From: Amorphophallus konjac
Taxonomy: Eukaryota; Streptophyta; Magnoliopsida; Alismatales; Araceae
Assembly: GCA_022559845.1 (NCBI GenBank)
Contig: CM040121.1
Coordinates: 514,394,566 to 514,458,565 of the forward strand
DNA length: 64,000 bases
Reading direction: 5' to 3'
Shown: positions 33,280-44,500 of the stretch, one piece after another
Layout: each line of letters starts with the position of its first letter
How positions within the stretch are numbered: the stretch's first letter is position 1
Made by a program: the position numbers and the translations under genes
Notes under the pieces: model-generated
Database searches by the model: none
What the model saw: the letters and a program-made list of their open reading frames with translations, nothing else
Told to the model about the DNA's origin: nothing

Positions 33280-35245
33280 ATACAATGCCAATCTGTTCAT
33301 GCATCGTATCTCAAGTCTACACACTGCATTTTAGGCAAAGTCTGCATATTGGTGGAGTCTGTACATTGCCTTCAAAGCATTCCAAGTGTGTACATCGGTC
33401 TGTTGAAAACTCAAGTCTGTACAGCGCCCAGGTTCCTGCATTTCAGGCGAAGTCCATACATTGGGCCCTTCATCAAAGTCTATACAGTGCACTGTTCATC
33501 AAGTCCATACATTGCATAATGTTCGTCAAGTCAATACATTGCACTGTAGATGCATCGAAGGGAAGTATGCACATCGGACTGTTCATGAGAAGTCTATACA
33601 TTGGAAGTGTGTACATTGTTCAGCTGCCTTGATCAAGTCTGTACAGCGAGCAGCGTTTATGTGTCTCAAGCCATTCTCCAAGTCTGTACATCATACTGTT
33701 GAAACCTCAAGTCTGTACAGCGAGCAGCGTCCTTGTGTTTCAAGCCATTCGCCAAGTCTATACAATGGCTTCGGCACGCCAAGTCTATACAATGGCTTTG
33801 GCACTCCAAGTCTGTACATCGCTTCAGGCACTCCTGTGCAAAGTCTATACATTGTATCTTTTACCTACGTTGCTCGAAACAAAGTCTATACACTGCTGGA
33901 TGATCAAGTCTGAACATTGGCGGCTTTCCCTACGTTCTGGCCAAGTCTATACATTCATACCTTTCCCTACGTTCTGGCCAAGTCTACACAACGCTTGCCT
34001 GACTTCTGTTTCAAGTCTATACATTCGTTTCTAAGGCAAAGTCTACACATTGGCTCAGGGTCTTCAAGTCTGTACAGAGTTCAAAGCCTATACATTGTTC
34101 ACTCAGCTTCTTCATGTCTATACAGAGTCTTCATCTTCTGAAGTCTGTACATTGGAAGTGTGTACAGTGTTCAGTTGCCTTTCTCCAAGTCTATACATCC
34201 GATTGCCTTTGCATTGCTCAAAGTATGTACAGCCAATGCACTCAAGTGAAGTCTATACATTGACTGTTCAGTCATCCTTCGAAGTCTATACATCCATCAG
34301 TGAACCTTCAAAGTCTGAACATCCGTTCACTTCACTCAAGTCTATACATCCACAGTGGATCTTCAAAGTCTGAACATCCGTTCACTTCACTCAAGTCTAT
34401 ACATCCATAGTGGAACGCCAAGTCTGTACATTGGCCTCAAGCTTCACAAGTCTACACATTGTCTTCGGCTTCAAAAGTCTGTACAGTGGGTCAACCTGCC
34501 AAGTCTATACATTGGACTCTGTTTCGCAAAGTCTATACATTGGACTGTGCTTCGCCAAGCCTATACATTGGGTTCGGCTCTGCAAGTCTGTACACTGGTC
34601 CTCAGATGTTCCAAGTCTATACATTGGCGTACTGTTCATGCATCAGTTATCAAAGTCTATACATCGCTGATTGGGCTAAAGTCTGTACAGTCGTTTGGAA
34701 AGTCTATAGTTTATGAAGTCTGCACATTGGCTTCTCATTTGCATCAGAGTCTATACACTGGTTCAATCTGCAAGTCTATACATTGGTGATTGGACATCCA
34801 AGTCTAGACATTGATTTACTATTCAAGCCTTGATTCGAAGTCTGTACATCCGATCGTCTCAGTCAGCGTCTCATGCTTTCAAGTATATACATTGGCATAT
34901 GCATTCACATGTAAAGTCTATACAGCATCTGCGTCTCATTCAGCGTCTCTCTCAAGTCTATACAATGTTGCATTGCGTATGAAGTCTATACAGCCTGTGG
35001 CTTGTACATCGACTGAACGTTCTTCAGCAGAGTATATACTCTTCAGAGGTTAAGTCTGAACATCCATCCTTGTAGACTGTACACACTTCAGCACATGTTC
35101 ATCCCCTTCAAAACGAAGTCTATTCACTCATTTCCAAAGCTTCAACTCTATACACTCGATATCAAGCTTCAAGTCTATACACTCAAACTGCATCATGGCT
35201 GTACACACTTTGTTAAACAGCCTGAACCAAGTCTATACATCATCT
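33280..35245. repeat. AAGTCTATACATTGG array in copia B 5' LTR
   Basis: More than 60 copies of AAGTCTATACATTGG or close variants (AAGTCTGTACA, AAGTCTACACA, AAGTCTGAACATCC), one every 25-35 bases over nearly 2 kb. Spacers are largely unrelated to each other, so this is not a simple tandem repeat. Confidence 0.95.
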
Positions 35246-35358
35246 GATATCTTCTTATGACTGTGTGACAGGTACTGCTCGTGAAGCCTATGAAGTGCAC
35301 GTGATCCGAGGTTGTCACCTGGCACATGATCCGATGATAACGCCCTAAATGCTGCAGC

Positions 35359-35366
35359 TATAAATA
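35359..35366 (+). promoter_or_regulatory. TATA box, copia B 5' LTR
   Basis: GCAGCTATAAATACC, 30 bases before a GA-rich leader at 35390. Confidence 0.8.
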
Positions 35367-35774
35367 CCAAGCAGCCTCCATCTGAAAAAAAAAAGAAAAG
35401 CGAGAACAGTGAAGAGAAAAAGAGATCGAGATCAGAAAGAAAGAGAGTGATCGATATAGAAGAAGAGAGTTGCAGAGAGGCAGTGAGCAGAAGCAGAAGA
35501 AGAAGAAGAAGAAAGAAGAAGAGAAAAGAAAAGCTAGAGAGAGCCTGCGAAAGAGAAGAAAAAGAAGAGTGAGAAGAAGAGAGAGCTAGAGTGATAGAAG
35601 CTTCAACTGAAGATCTGTTCCTGCTGGGCCGTGGATCAAATCCAGGCCAGCCAGCTCCTGCGAGAGCCACAGTCTGAGTTTACTTTTTCCAGCTTTCTAT
35701 TGCTACGTTTTTGTTTTTGTTTTCAACTATTCACTAGTTGTTCTTCTGATTCTCTTGTGTGAGGTCGGGTTCCC

Positions 35775-36190
35775 TCCGGTGTGGAGGAAGAGAGACTTGC
35801 GTCTCTGGTTGCCTTTGACTGGGAGTCATCGGTTGTTTCCCTCCGATTTGGAGGAAGGGAGGATGGGTCCTCCAGTTCTGGGCTTGTAGGTTTCGAGTCC
35901 AGGGGTCCCTCCGGTTGGGAGGAAGAGAGGTCCGAGACCTCTAGTTTGCAGGTGACTTGGTGTCACTTGTGCTTCCCTCTGGGTTTCAGAGGAAGAGAGA
36001 CTTGGGTCTCTAGGTTCCCCTCCGGTTTGGAGGAAGGGAGGATTGGTCCTCCGGTTCTAGTCTTGTGGGTTGCAAGACTAGGTGTTCCCTCCGGTTTGGA
36101 GGAAGAGAGACTGTGCGTCTCTGGTTTCCAAGTGGCTGGGAGTCACTTGGGGTGTCCCTCCGGTTGGGAAGAAGAGGGGAGGCTGTTCCC
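35775..36190 (+). repeat. CCCTCCGGTTTGGAGGAAGAG repeats in copia B U5 (5' LTR)
   Basis: Seven units of 50-70 bases, each with a hairpin of the type CCTCC-GGTTTGG-GGAGG and a second AGAGACT...GTCTCT stem. Confidence 0.85.
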
Positions 36191-36259
36191 CTGGTCAAGC
36201 TGTGTGGCAGCATCTTGTTCGCAGACTGAGTCTGCAGTTTTCTAGCCTGTGCTAGTGGA

Positions 36260-36330
36260 AGCCTCACTCCGGTTGGGAGTGAGGGGTGGACGTAGGTCTT
36301 TGGACCGAACCACCTAAAAAATCTCTTGAG
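36260..36330 (+). promoter_or_regulatory. Conserved U5 double hairpin, copia B (5' LTR)
   Basis: CCTCACTCC-GGTT-GGGAGTGAGG, GGGTGGACGTAG, GGTC-TTTG-GACC, CGAACCACCTAAAAAATC. Confidence 0.8.
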
Positions 36331-36522
36331 CAGTGGTTTGTCTATGTGTTTGCTTCCGCTAGATGATTGATTAGGAGCGCTCCAAGTGTCTCTTCATATG
36401 TTCAATTGAATTAGTTTTTATTCTGGATTTGTGTTTAGCTTCTGAGTTTAATTTTAATTGGGCGATATTTCTAGCAGGATACATTCACCCCCCTCTATAT
36501 CCAGGGCTTGCACCCTATCAAT

Positions 36523-36534
36523 TGGTATCAGAGC
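36523..36534 (+). other. Primer-binding site, copia B
   Basis: TGGTATCAGAGC, two bases after the 5' LTR. Confidence 0.95.
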
Positions 36535-36639
36535 GGTTCTCTGTCTGATCAGATCCAACGATCTGCAGAGGATCCTGTTGCCTTTGGTGCATTTCTGAAC
36601 TTTCTCTCTGTTGCATTAATCTGCTTGCCGATTTAATCA

Positions 36640-37832
36640 ATGGGTTCTCCACCGGTTTTCAATGGCTCTAATTTTAACTCATGGGTTAGCAGTCTACATA
36701 ACTATGTGAATTTAATGGATCCGGATCTGTGGAAGTTAATTTCACATGGTCCTCATAGACTGCCACAGGAAGAGTCCAAATGGACTAAAAGTGACAGATC
36801 AAGAAATTGAGAGAATCAGAAAGTTTTGAGATTAATGAAAGAAGCTACTGACAATGCTCTACATTCTTGTTTTTATGACTGTAGGTCCGCAAAGGACATT
36901 CTGGATCAGTTGAAGCTAGCTCAGAGGATGAATGAGGACAGCTGCCTGATGGCTGATAAGAGCGACGATAGCACTGATCAAGATGAATTTGAAGATGCTG
37001 AAGAGGTAATCAATCCTTTCGATAGTTTCACTTTAGATGACTGGGAGGATGCCTATGCTAATCTGTTAAACTCTCATAAAAAATTGAGGAAGAAGAATAA
37101 AAGTCTGATAAAGAAGTTAACAAGTCCAGGGGATCCTATTTCTGGAACTGAAAATCTTGAAAATCCTAAAATTCTGAAAACTGAAAATGAGATACTCAGA
37201 AGACAAGTGTCGAAACTAGATGGAATCCAATCAGAACTTGATCATGTTAAATCTGAAAACACTAAACTCAGAAACTAATGTCAAGAATCTGAACAAAAAC
37301 TAATCAGTCTTGAGAATGAAAACAAATTGATCAATGAAGAGTTCAAGGCTGTTAGTGTTGCGAACTTAAAATTTCAGGAAAACTTTGAAAACTGTAAATC
37401 AGAATATCCAAGTTTCCTAACTTATGTTTTGTTTGATGATGATAAACTTAAGCAGGAGAACACTAGTCTAAAGGAGGAAATTGAGAAACTAAAATAGTTG
37501 AACTCCACCATGTCAGAGAGATTGCTGACATTTGAAAAATGAAAATATGTTGATGAAAATCAAAATGAGCTCAAACTGAAATCAGAAATTGATACCCTAT
37601 AACTTTGAATGATGTGATGCATCAACAAATTCTGGTCTGTGAAGAAGATATAGTCAACTATGAACATCAGGTCTCTTCTCTTCAATCTGAAATAAATGAT
37701 CTGAACAATACTTTGTCAAAATTCGTAAGTGGGCAGAAAAATCTAGACAAGCTACTAGGTGTAAAAATCAACACTAGGAAGGAAGGGTTGGGCTACAATA
37801 ATGCTAACAAGAAAGAATTCAGAGCAAGTTGA
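36640..37832 (+). pseudogene. Copia B gag, N-terminal and coiled-coil part
   Basis: The ATG at 36640 opens MGSPPVFNGSNFNSWVSSLH and LWKLISHGPHRLPQEESKW, as in copia D. A TGA at 36808-36810 breaks it; reading continues RSAKDILDQLKLAQRMNEDS, then an acidic stretch with FTLDDWEDAYANLL (copia A has IDDWEDAYADLLDK) and a long Glu/Lys/Leu coiled coil. Further stops lie at 37276, 37496 and 37540, and a frame change before 37605, which ends in LDKLLGVKINTRKEGLGYNN. The N-terminal domain and coiled coil build the particle; the many stops show that this copy no longer makes a full gag. The element may have been moved with proteins supplied in trans. Confidence 0.85.
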
Positions 37833-38836
37833 TGACATCTTTTGTAAAATCTTCAAATGTAGCCACCACTTCAAAAGATAGACAGCCCATTGTTCATAAA
37901 AACAAAAAACAGAACAAAAATCAGAAAAAGATTGGAAAACAGAAAATAAATAAAAAGGGTTCACTAGGGCATGTTGATCACAATTCTCACACACATTCAC
38001 ATGCATCTAAAAAGATAATGTCATGCCATTATTGTCATAAATTTGGTCATCTGATGCATGAATGTAAATTGATGGAGAAGGATGATATGACTGCTAGGAA
38101 ACTTCATGATAGAAATCCTTCAATTCAGAAAAAGAAAATTGAATATTTCCACTGTGGTAAATTAGGACACACAATTGCACAGTGCTGGTTTGCAAGTGAT
38201 AAGGAAAAATCACATTCATATCATGCTAAATTTCATACAAATAGTCATGATGTTAACAAGAACAAATTTGATTCAATAAACCATCATATGACATGCTTCA
38301 ATTGTGGAAAATTGGGTCATAAGAGATCCGAATGCTGGCTGAGGGCTGGTGGAAGAAATTCTAACTCATGTCTTCACTGTGGCAAGATGGGCCACACTGC
38401 AGCCCAATGTTGGCATGCTCAGGGAAGGAAGCCTAACTATAAATCTGGTAAATTCTCAGTCAATAGAAACATTTCTGGTAGAAATGGATTTGTGTTTGAA
38501 AGGAAAACACTTACATGTTTTGAATGTGGGAAGCCAGGCCATAGAGCTGCTGACTGTTGGCTGGCTTATTTTGGTAAACAGAATTTTAATTCTGTTAATA
38601 GAAATTTTCATGCATATGCACATAGAAATCATGCTAATAAGAATGTGCATAAATCAAATCTGAAATCTGCTCCATCTTGCTATTATTGTGGTACATTAGG
38701 TCATTCAATGAATAATTGCCATTTGATGAGATTTGATGACCTACATGCTAAGAGGTTGTTTAGAACACCTGCCAAAGGTGTCACTATTAACCATGCAGGG
38801 CCCAAGACAGTTTGGGTACCTGCCCATGCAACATAG
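37829..38836 (+). CDS. Copia B gag C-terminal part with six zinc knuckles
   Basis: An open frame of 335 codons. Six CX2CX4HX4C knuckles follow each other: CHYCHKFGHLMHEC (about 38020), YFHCGKLGHTIAQC (38145; first Cys replaced by Tyr), CFNCGKLGHKRSEC (38295), CLHCGKMGHTAAQC (38370), CFECGKPGHRAADC (38517) and CYYCGTLGHSMNNC (38679). Lys/Asn/His-rich linkers separate them. It ends GPKTVWVPAHAT before the TAG at 38834-38836; copia C ends its knuckle part in the same way. Knuckles bind the packaged RNA; most copia gags, including copia A here, have one. This part has stayed open while the N-terminal half decayed, which may be chance or selection. Confidence 0.85.
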   Translation: MMTSFVKSSNVATTSKDRQPIVHKNKKQNKNQKKIGKQKINKKGSLGHVDHNSHTHSHASKKIMSCHYCHKFGHLMHECKLMEKDDMTARKLHDRNPSIQKKKIEYFHCGKLGHTIAQCWFASDKEKSHSYHAKFHTNSHDVNKNKFDSINHHMTCFNCGKLGHKRSECWLRAGGRNSNSCLHCGKMGHTAAQCWHAQGRKPNYKSGKFSVNRNISGRNGFVFERKTLTCFECGKPGHRAADCWLAYFGKQNFNSVNRNFHAYAHRNHANKNVHKSNLKSAPSCYYCGTLGHSMNNCHLMRFDDLHAKRLFRTPAKGVTINHAGPKTVWVPAHAT

Positions 38837-39171
38837 TGTGCTAACTTGCAGGTGTGCCTTGGAAGCTGAAGAATAAAAAAAAGGGGGGGAATAAACCAAG
38901 GCACCCAAGTTGATAAAACCCCATTCAGGTAAATTCTTCACATCTGTTCAAATGAAATTTATGGTTGATCTGATAAGTCATAGTTTCATGCATACATGCT
39001 TTTTGTCTGGTTTGACTCTTGCATTGAGCTTTGTGGGCTTTCTTGTTTGTACTTTGAGCTGAGTGCATATATGAGTATTGCACAATCATGCACTTGACAC
39101 ACAATCATTGAAAATCTGATGCATATAGGACTGTTGGTATTGCATTGTCATGCATGACCACTTTGGTATAT

Positions 39172-39292
39172 CAAATGGTAAGCTACTAAAGGGCAGAGGA
39201 AATCTGTCTGGAGGTTCTTACTTTGTGTGAGATGGTATTTTAGACCAAGTTCTCCGTCAAGTACCAAGGGTCAAATTTGCATATCAGAGAAT
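39172..39292 (+). promoter_or_regulatory. Conserved post-gag motif, copia B copy
   Basis: GTATATCAAATGGT, AAGGGCAG and AAGTTCTCCGTCAAGTACCA, in this order over 120 bases; copia C has the same order at 57561-57665. Confidence 0.6.
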
Positions 39293-40407
39293 GTCTGCAT
39301 CTTCATGTGAATATTTTGCTTCATGCCCGTGCATACATGTAGTTAATTGCATTGCATTTCATTACATTGAAAATGCCAAAAAGATAGATTGAATGCATAC
39401 ATTTAGGGGGAGCATTATTCTTACTCTTAAAATCACACAACTGTTTTTAGATTTACTGCATAGCATGTTAAATCTGTTGTTGCATAGTCATTCATCATCT
39501 GCATTGTCTTCATGACATATAAGATGATTTATTGTATTTAGTTAAAGGGAGTCATAGCATAGCATATCACTTATTTTTGAAAAATCAAAAAAAAGGGGGA
39601 AGGTAGTGTCTCACTGCATATAGATAGGGGGAGCATGCTTAATCCGTTCAGTTGTGTTTTTATCTGAACTCTTCCTATCCACCTACTTGATTCATCTTGT
39701 CAATTCTATAGTGTCAGTGATTCCATCATCAAAGTGGTATCAAATGATCTTTCTTGACTGCTTCTGAAGTTGTTCAAAATCTGAATTCATACCTTATAGG
39801 TATCTGTCTGTCTCTCCTAAATCTGCTGAAGGAGAGCTTCACTTCTATTCAGTCATCCTTGAACTTCTATGCTCAAGAGCAGCTCCTTTGCTACAATTTT
39901 TCAGAATCCATGCTGTCTGTTGAATATTCTCACTTGAATTACTAAGCTGAGATATGAAGTAAATCTTCAGCCTGAATACTACTTCATAAAAGTTAAAACA
40001 TCTTCAATGAGGAACCTTCCATTATACATGCTTAAGAACATTTGTTAACTGGAACTGGTTTAAGTCTTATGTACTCTTGTTTGGTCACAAGGAACTTGAA
40101 AATATCTGTTTCAACCTCTTAATAAACTTTAACTGTCTGCTTCATGTAAATTCATGTAAGACTTTCTGAAATCTGAAAAGTTGATATCCATGTCTACGCT
40201 GACTGAGATATATAGTGTATGTGGTTGTTCCTAAACATCTAATTTGTTCTGAATCCATTTTGAGTAAAAGTATGGACAGAGCAATGACTGCGGTTACTGA
40301 GAAATCTGTCCAAAGGATTGAGTCATGAAGTACCATGGTTAACTCTGTTTAAAGAGATGATTGGAAATTATTGTGAAAATATGGCAGAGCAATGGCATAG
40401 TTGTATT

Positions 40408-40560
40408 GAGTAACTGGGGATTCTGGCATCTGATCAAGGTGTATCCTCATGCCAAAGATACTTTTAATGCTACCTCTGTTCTCTAAAATGGAAGAAGCAA
40501 TACGGTTGTCACACTGAGTAACTGGGGATTCTGGCCTCTGATCAAGGTGTTTCCCCACGT
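40408..40560 (+). promoter_or_regulatory. Duplicated conserved hairpin motif, copia B copy
   Basis: Two copies (40408-40452, 40515-40560), 107 bases apart: GAGTAACTGGGGATTCTGGC then TCTGATCAAGGTGT. In the second copy GGGGA pairs with TCCCC and GCCT with AGGT. Confidence 0.7.
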
Positions 40561-41451
40561 CAAAAGGTGCTGATGAACCAAAATTGTTCATTAAAATTTT
40601 TTTTTGAATTTGTGTAAATCAATTTCTGAAAGAACAATTAAAATTCAGGTGCATTCACTAATGTTTCTGTTAAAGCTGTCATGGAAAGTAAACTAAGTAA
40701 GATGGAAGTTGGTTGAACTAGAATCTTATATGAGCTTGTAGTTCCTTTTTATTAAGAGTTGGTTCAGATATGAGTATAATTTCTCTTTGAAAAATTTAGG
40801 TTTACATCATTCTTAAACCACATCTGACAATCAAGGTTTCATAAGCTTCTATAATGGAGGAATCTAGAACTTAAAATTATACTCTATGAAGTTGGTATCT
40901 TGCTGAAAAGTTCAATATCTCAATTATCACTAATTGTTGAATCTGCTCATCCTATGGCTCTTTATCACTGTGTTTTGATTCAGACTGGTTGTCATTTATG
41001 AGAGGCACTTCTCTCAGTTTAACCTGTGTACTTGCAGTTCTTTGGATAACCAGAGTTCATCCTTGTAGAGTGCTACTGAAAATCTGTCCTCCTCACTTAT
41101 TCACTGTGATTACAGTCTGTGTTTTGCTGATAGATGCTCATCACTTCACTATATCAATTGGCTTCACTCCATCTAATCAGGGGGAGCTTCCATGTCATGA
41201 TTCCTTAAAGGGGAGATCTAGTTAGCATTCTTGAGTGTCCCTGTACTTTTGTTGACATTCTCCCTTCATCTCAATGGGTTTCATTCATCAAAACGTTTTC
41301 TGATGAGAGGGAGCTTAGTCAAAGGGGGAGTTTGTAATTCACTCATATTATGCAGTCTTATTCTTTCCTCTTCAATTCATGTCTTTTTGCTGAAGTCAAA
41401 GGGGGAGAAATATTTGATCATGTCAGTATGACTCATAGAGTACTCATAGTG

Positions 41452-41507
41452 TTGCCATCATCAAAAAGGGGGAGATTGTTGTGTCCCTGTGATTTTGATG
41501 ATAGCAA
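41452..41507 (+). other. Polypurine tract in a stem-loop, copia B
   Basis: TTGCCATCATCAAAA (41452-41466), AAGGGGGAGAT, LTR start at 41477, TTTTGATGATAGCAA (41493-41507). The two arms pair at 14 of 15 positions, with the tract and LTR start in the loop. Confidence 0.85.
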
Positions 41508-44500
41508 ACACTAAAAGTCATCTGAATGCATACAATTCTGTTTGTGGTGCATATGAATGTTTCATTGAAAATCTTATCTGAATTATTGCTGCATTTAAAT
41601 ATGGCTGTGTGGTGTGTGCTTTGGTGCATTTCATTATTGCTGTTACATTTCATAATTGATTGTTATCTGGATTGCTTGTTATCTGGATATCTTGATGTCA
41701 GTCTGTTCAATGGGTCGACCCCCCTTCCAGATGGGTCGACCCCCCAAGTCTATACAACGCCAATCTGTTCATGCATCGTATCTCAAGTCTACACACTGCA
41801 TTTTAGGCAAAGTCTGCATATTGGTAGAGTCTGTACATTGCCTTCAAAGCCTTCCATGTGTGTACATCGGTCTGTTGAAAACTCAAGTCTGTACAGCACC
41901 CAGGTTCCTGCATTTCAGGCGAAGTCCATACATTGGGCCCTTCATCAAAGTCCATACAGTGCACTGTTCATCAAGTCCATACATTGCATAATGTTCGTCA
42001 AGTCAATACATTGCACTGTAGATGCATCGAAGGGAAGTATGCACATCGGACTGTTCATGAGAAGTCTATACATTGGAAGTGTGTACATTGTTCAGCTGCC
42101 TTGATCAAGTCTGTACAGTGAGCAGCGTTTATGTGTCTCAAGCCATTCTCCAAGTCTGTACATCATACTGTTGAAACCTCAAGTCTGTACAGCGAGCAGC
42201 GTCCTTGTGTTTCAAGCCATTCGCCAAGTCTATACAATGGCTTCGGCACGCCAAGTCTATACAATAGCTTTGGCACTCCAAGTCTGTACATCGCTTCAGG
42301 CACTCCTGTGCAAAGTCTATACATTGTATCTTTTACCTACGTTGCTCGAAACAAAGTCTATACACTGCTGGATGATCAAGTCTGAACATTGGCGGCTTTC
42401 CCTACGTTCTGGCCAAGTCTATACATTCATACCTTTCCCTACGTTCTGGCCAAGTCTACACAACGCTTGCCTGACGTCTGTTTCAAGTCTATACATTCGT
42501 TTCTAAGGCAAAGTCTACACATTGGCTCAGGGTCTTCAAGTCTGTACAGAGTTCAAAGCCTATACATTGTTCACTCAGCTTCTTCATGTCTATACAGAGT
42601 CTTCATCTTCTGAAGTCTGTACATTGGAAGTGTGTACAGTGTTCAGTTGCCTTTCTCCAAGTCTATACATCCGATTACCTTTGCATTGCTCAAAGTATGT
42701 ACAGCCAATGCACTCAAGTGAAGTCTATACATTGACTGTTCATTCATCCTTCAAAGTCTATACATCCATCAGTGAACCTTCAAAGTCTGAACATCCATTC
42801 ACTTCACTCAAGTCTATACATCCACAGTGGATCTTCAAAGTCTGAACATCCATTCACTTCACTCAAGTCTATACATCCACAGTGGAACGCCAAGTCTGTA
42901 CATTGGCCTCAAGCTTCATAAGTCTACACATTGTCTTCGGCTTTAAAAGTCTGTACAATGGGTCAACCTGCCAAGTCTATACATTGGACTCTGTTTCGCA
43001 AAGTCTATACATTGGACTGTGCTTCGCCAAGCCTATACATTGGGTTCGGCTCTGCAAGTCTATACACTGGTCCTCAGATGTTCCAAGTCTATACATTGGC
43101 GTACTGTTCATGCATCAGTTATCAAAGTCTATACATCGCAGATTGGGCTAAAGTTTGTACAGTCGTTTGGAAAGTCTATACTTTGTGAAGTCCGCACATT
43201 GGCTTCTCATTTGCATCAGAGTCTATACACTGGTTCAATCTGCAAGTCTATACATTGGCGATTGGGCATCCAAGTCTAGACATTGATTTACTATTCAAGC
43301 CTTGATTCGAAGTCTGTACATCCGATCGTCTCAGTCAGCGTCTCATGCTTTCAAGTATATACATTGGCATATGCATTCACATGTAAAGTCTATACAGCAT
43401 CTGCGTCTCATTCAGCGTCTCTCTCAAGTCTATACAATGTTGCATTGCATATGAAGTCTACACAGCCTATGGCTTGTACATCGACTGAACGTTCTTCAGC
43501 AGAGTATATACTCTTCAGAGGTTAAGTCTGAACATCCATCCTTGTAGACTGTACACACTTCAGCACATGTTCATCCCCTTCAAAACGAAGTCTATTCACT
43601 CGTTTCCAAAGCTTCAACTCTATACACTCGATATCAAGCTTCAAGTCTATACACTCAAACTGCATCATGGCTGTACACACTTTGTTAAACAGCCTGAACC
43701 AAGTCTATACATCATCTGATATCTTCTTATGACTGTGTGACAGGTACTGCTCATGAAGCCTATGAAGTGCACGTGATCCGAGGTTGCCACCTGGCACATG
43801 ATCCGATGATAACGCCCTAAATGCTGCAGCTATAAATACCAAGCAGCCTCCATCTGAAAAAAAAATAGAAAAGCGAGAATAGTGAAGAGAAAAAGAGATC
43901 GAGATCAGAAAGAAAGAGAGTGATCGATATAGAAGAAGAGAGTTGCAGAGAGGCAGTGAGCAGAAGCAGAAGAAGAAGAAGAAGAAAGAAGAAGAGAAAA
44001 GAAAAGCTAGAGAGAGCCTGCGAAAGAGAAGAAAAAGAAGAGTGAGAAGAAGAGAGAGCTAGAGTGATAGAAGCTTCAACTGAAGATCTGTTCCTGCTAG
44101 GCCGTGGATCAAATCCAGGCCAGCCAGCTCCTGCGAGAGTCACAGTCTGAGTTTACTTTTTCCAGCTTTCTGTTGCTGCGTTTTTATTTTTCTTTTCAAC
44201 TATTCACTAGTTGTTCTTTCGATTCTCTTGTGTGAGGTCGGGTTCCCTCCGGTGTGGAGGAAGAGAGACTTGCGTCTCTGGTTGCCTTTGACTGGGAGTC
44301 ATCGGTTGTTTCCCTCCGATTTGGAGGAAGGAAGGATGGGTCCTCCGGTTCTGGGCTTGTAGCTTTCGAGTCCAGGGGTCCCTCCGGTTGGGAGGAAGAG
44401 AGGTCCGAGACCTCTAGTTTGCAGGTGACTTGGTGTCACTTGTGCTTCCCTCTGGGTTTCAGAGGAAGAGAGACTTGGGTCTCTAGGTTCCCCTCCGGTT

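Larger units (their letters stand above)
33005..36520 (+). repeat. 5' LTR of copia B
   Basis: TGTTGTGTCCCTG...CACCCTATCA. U3 holds GGGTCGACCCCCC twice and then the AAGTCTATACATTGG array; TATA box, GA-rich leader, U5 repeats and U5 hairpins follow. Confidence 0.96.
38837..41462 (+). other. Non-coding internal region of copia B
   Basis: 2.6 kb with no coding frame of note. Several G-runs (AGGGGGAGC near 39405, 39625, 41180; AAAGGGGGAG near 41325, 41400) look like extra polypurine tracts. A motif shared with copia C lies at 39172-39292, and two hairpin motifs shared with copia A at 40408-40560. Confidence 0.7.

Noticed and set aside
33054..35053. Many overlapping plus-strand frames of 60-190 codons rich in KSIHW, SLYIG and QVYTL (also 41526-43525)
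   Set aside because: They are translations of the AAGTCTATACATTGG array in three frames. The motif has no stop in any plus frame, so frames stay open. No domain, no common start.
35781..36245. 154-codon frame with GWEEERS-like repeats (also 44254-44718)
   Set aside because: It lies in the U5 repeat of the copia B LTR and is a repeat translation.
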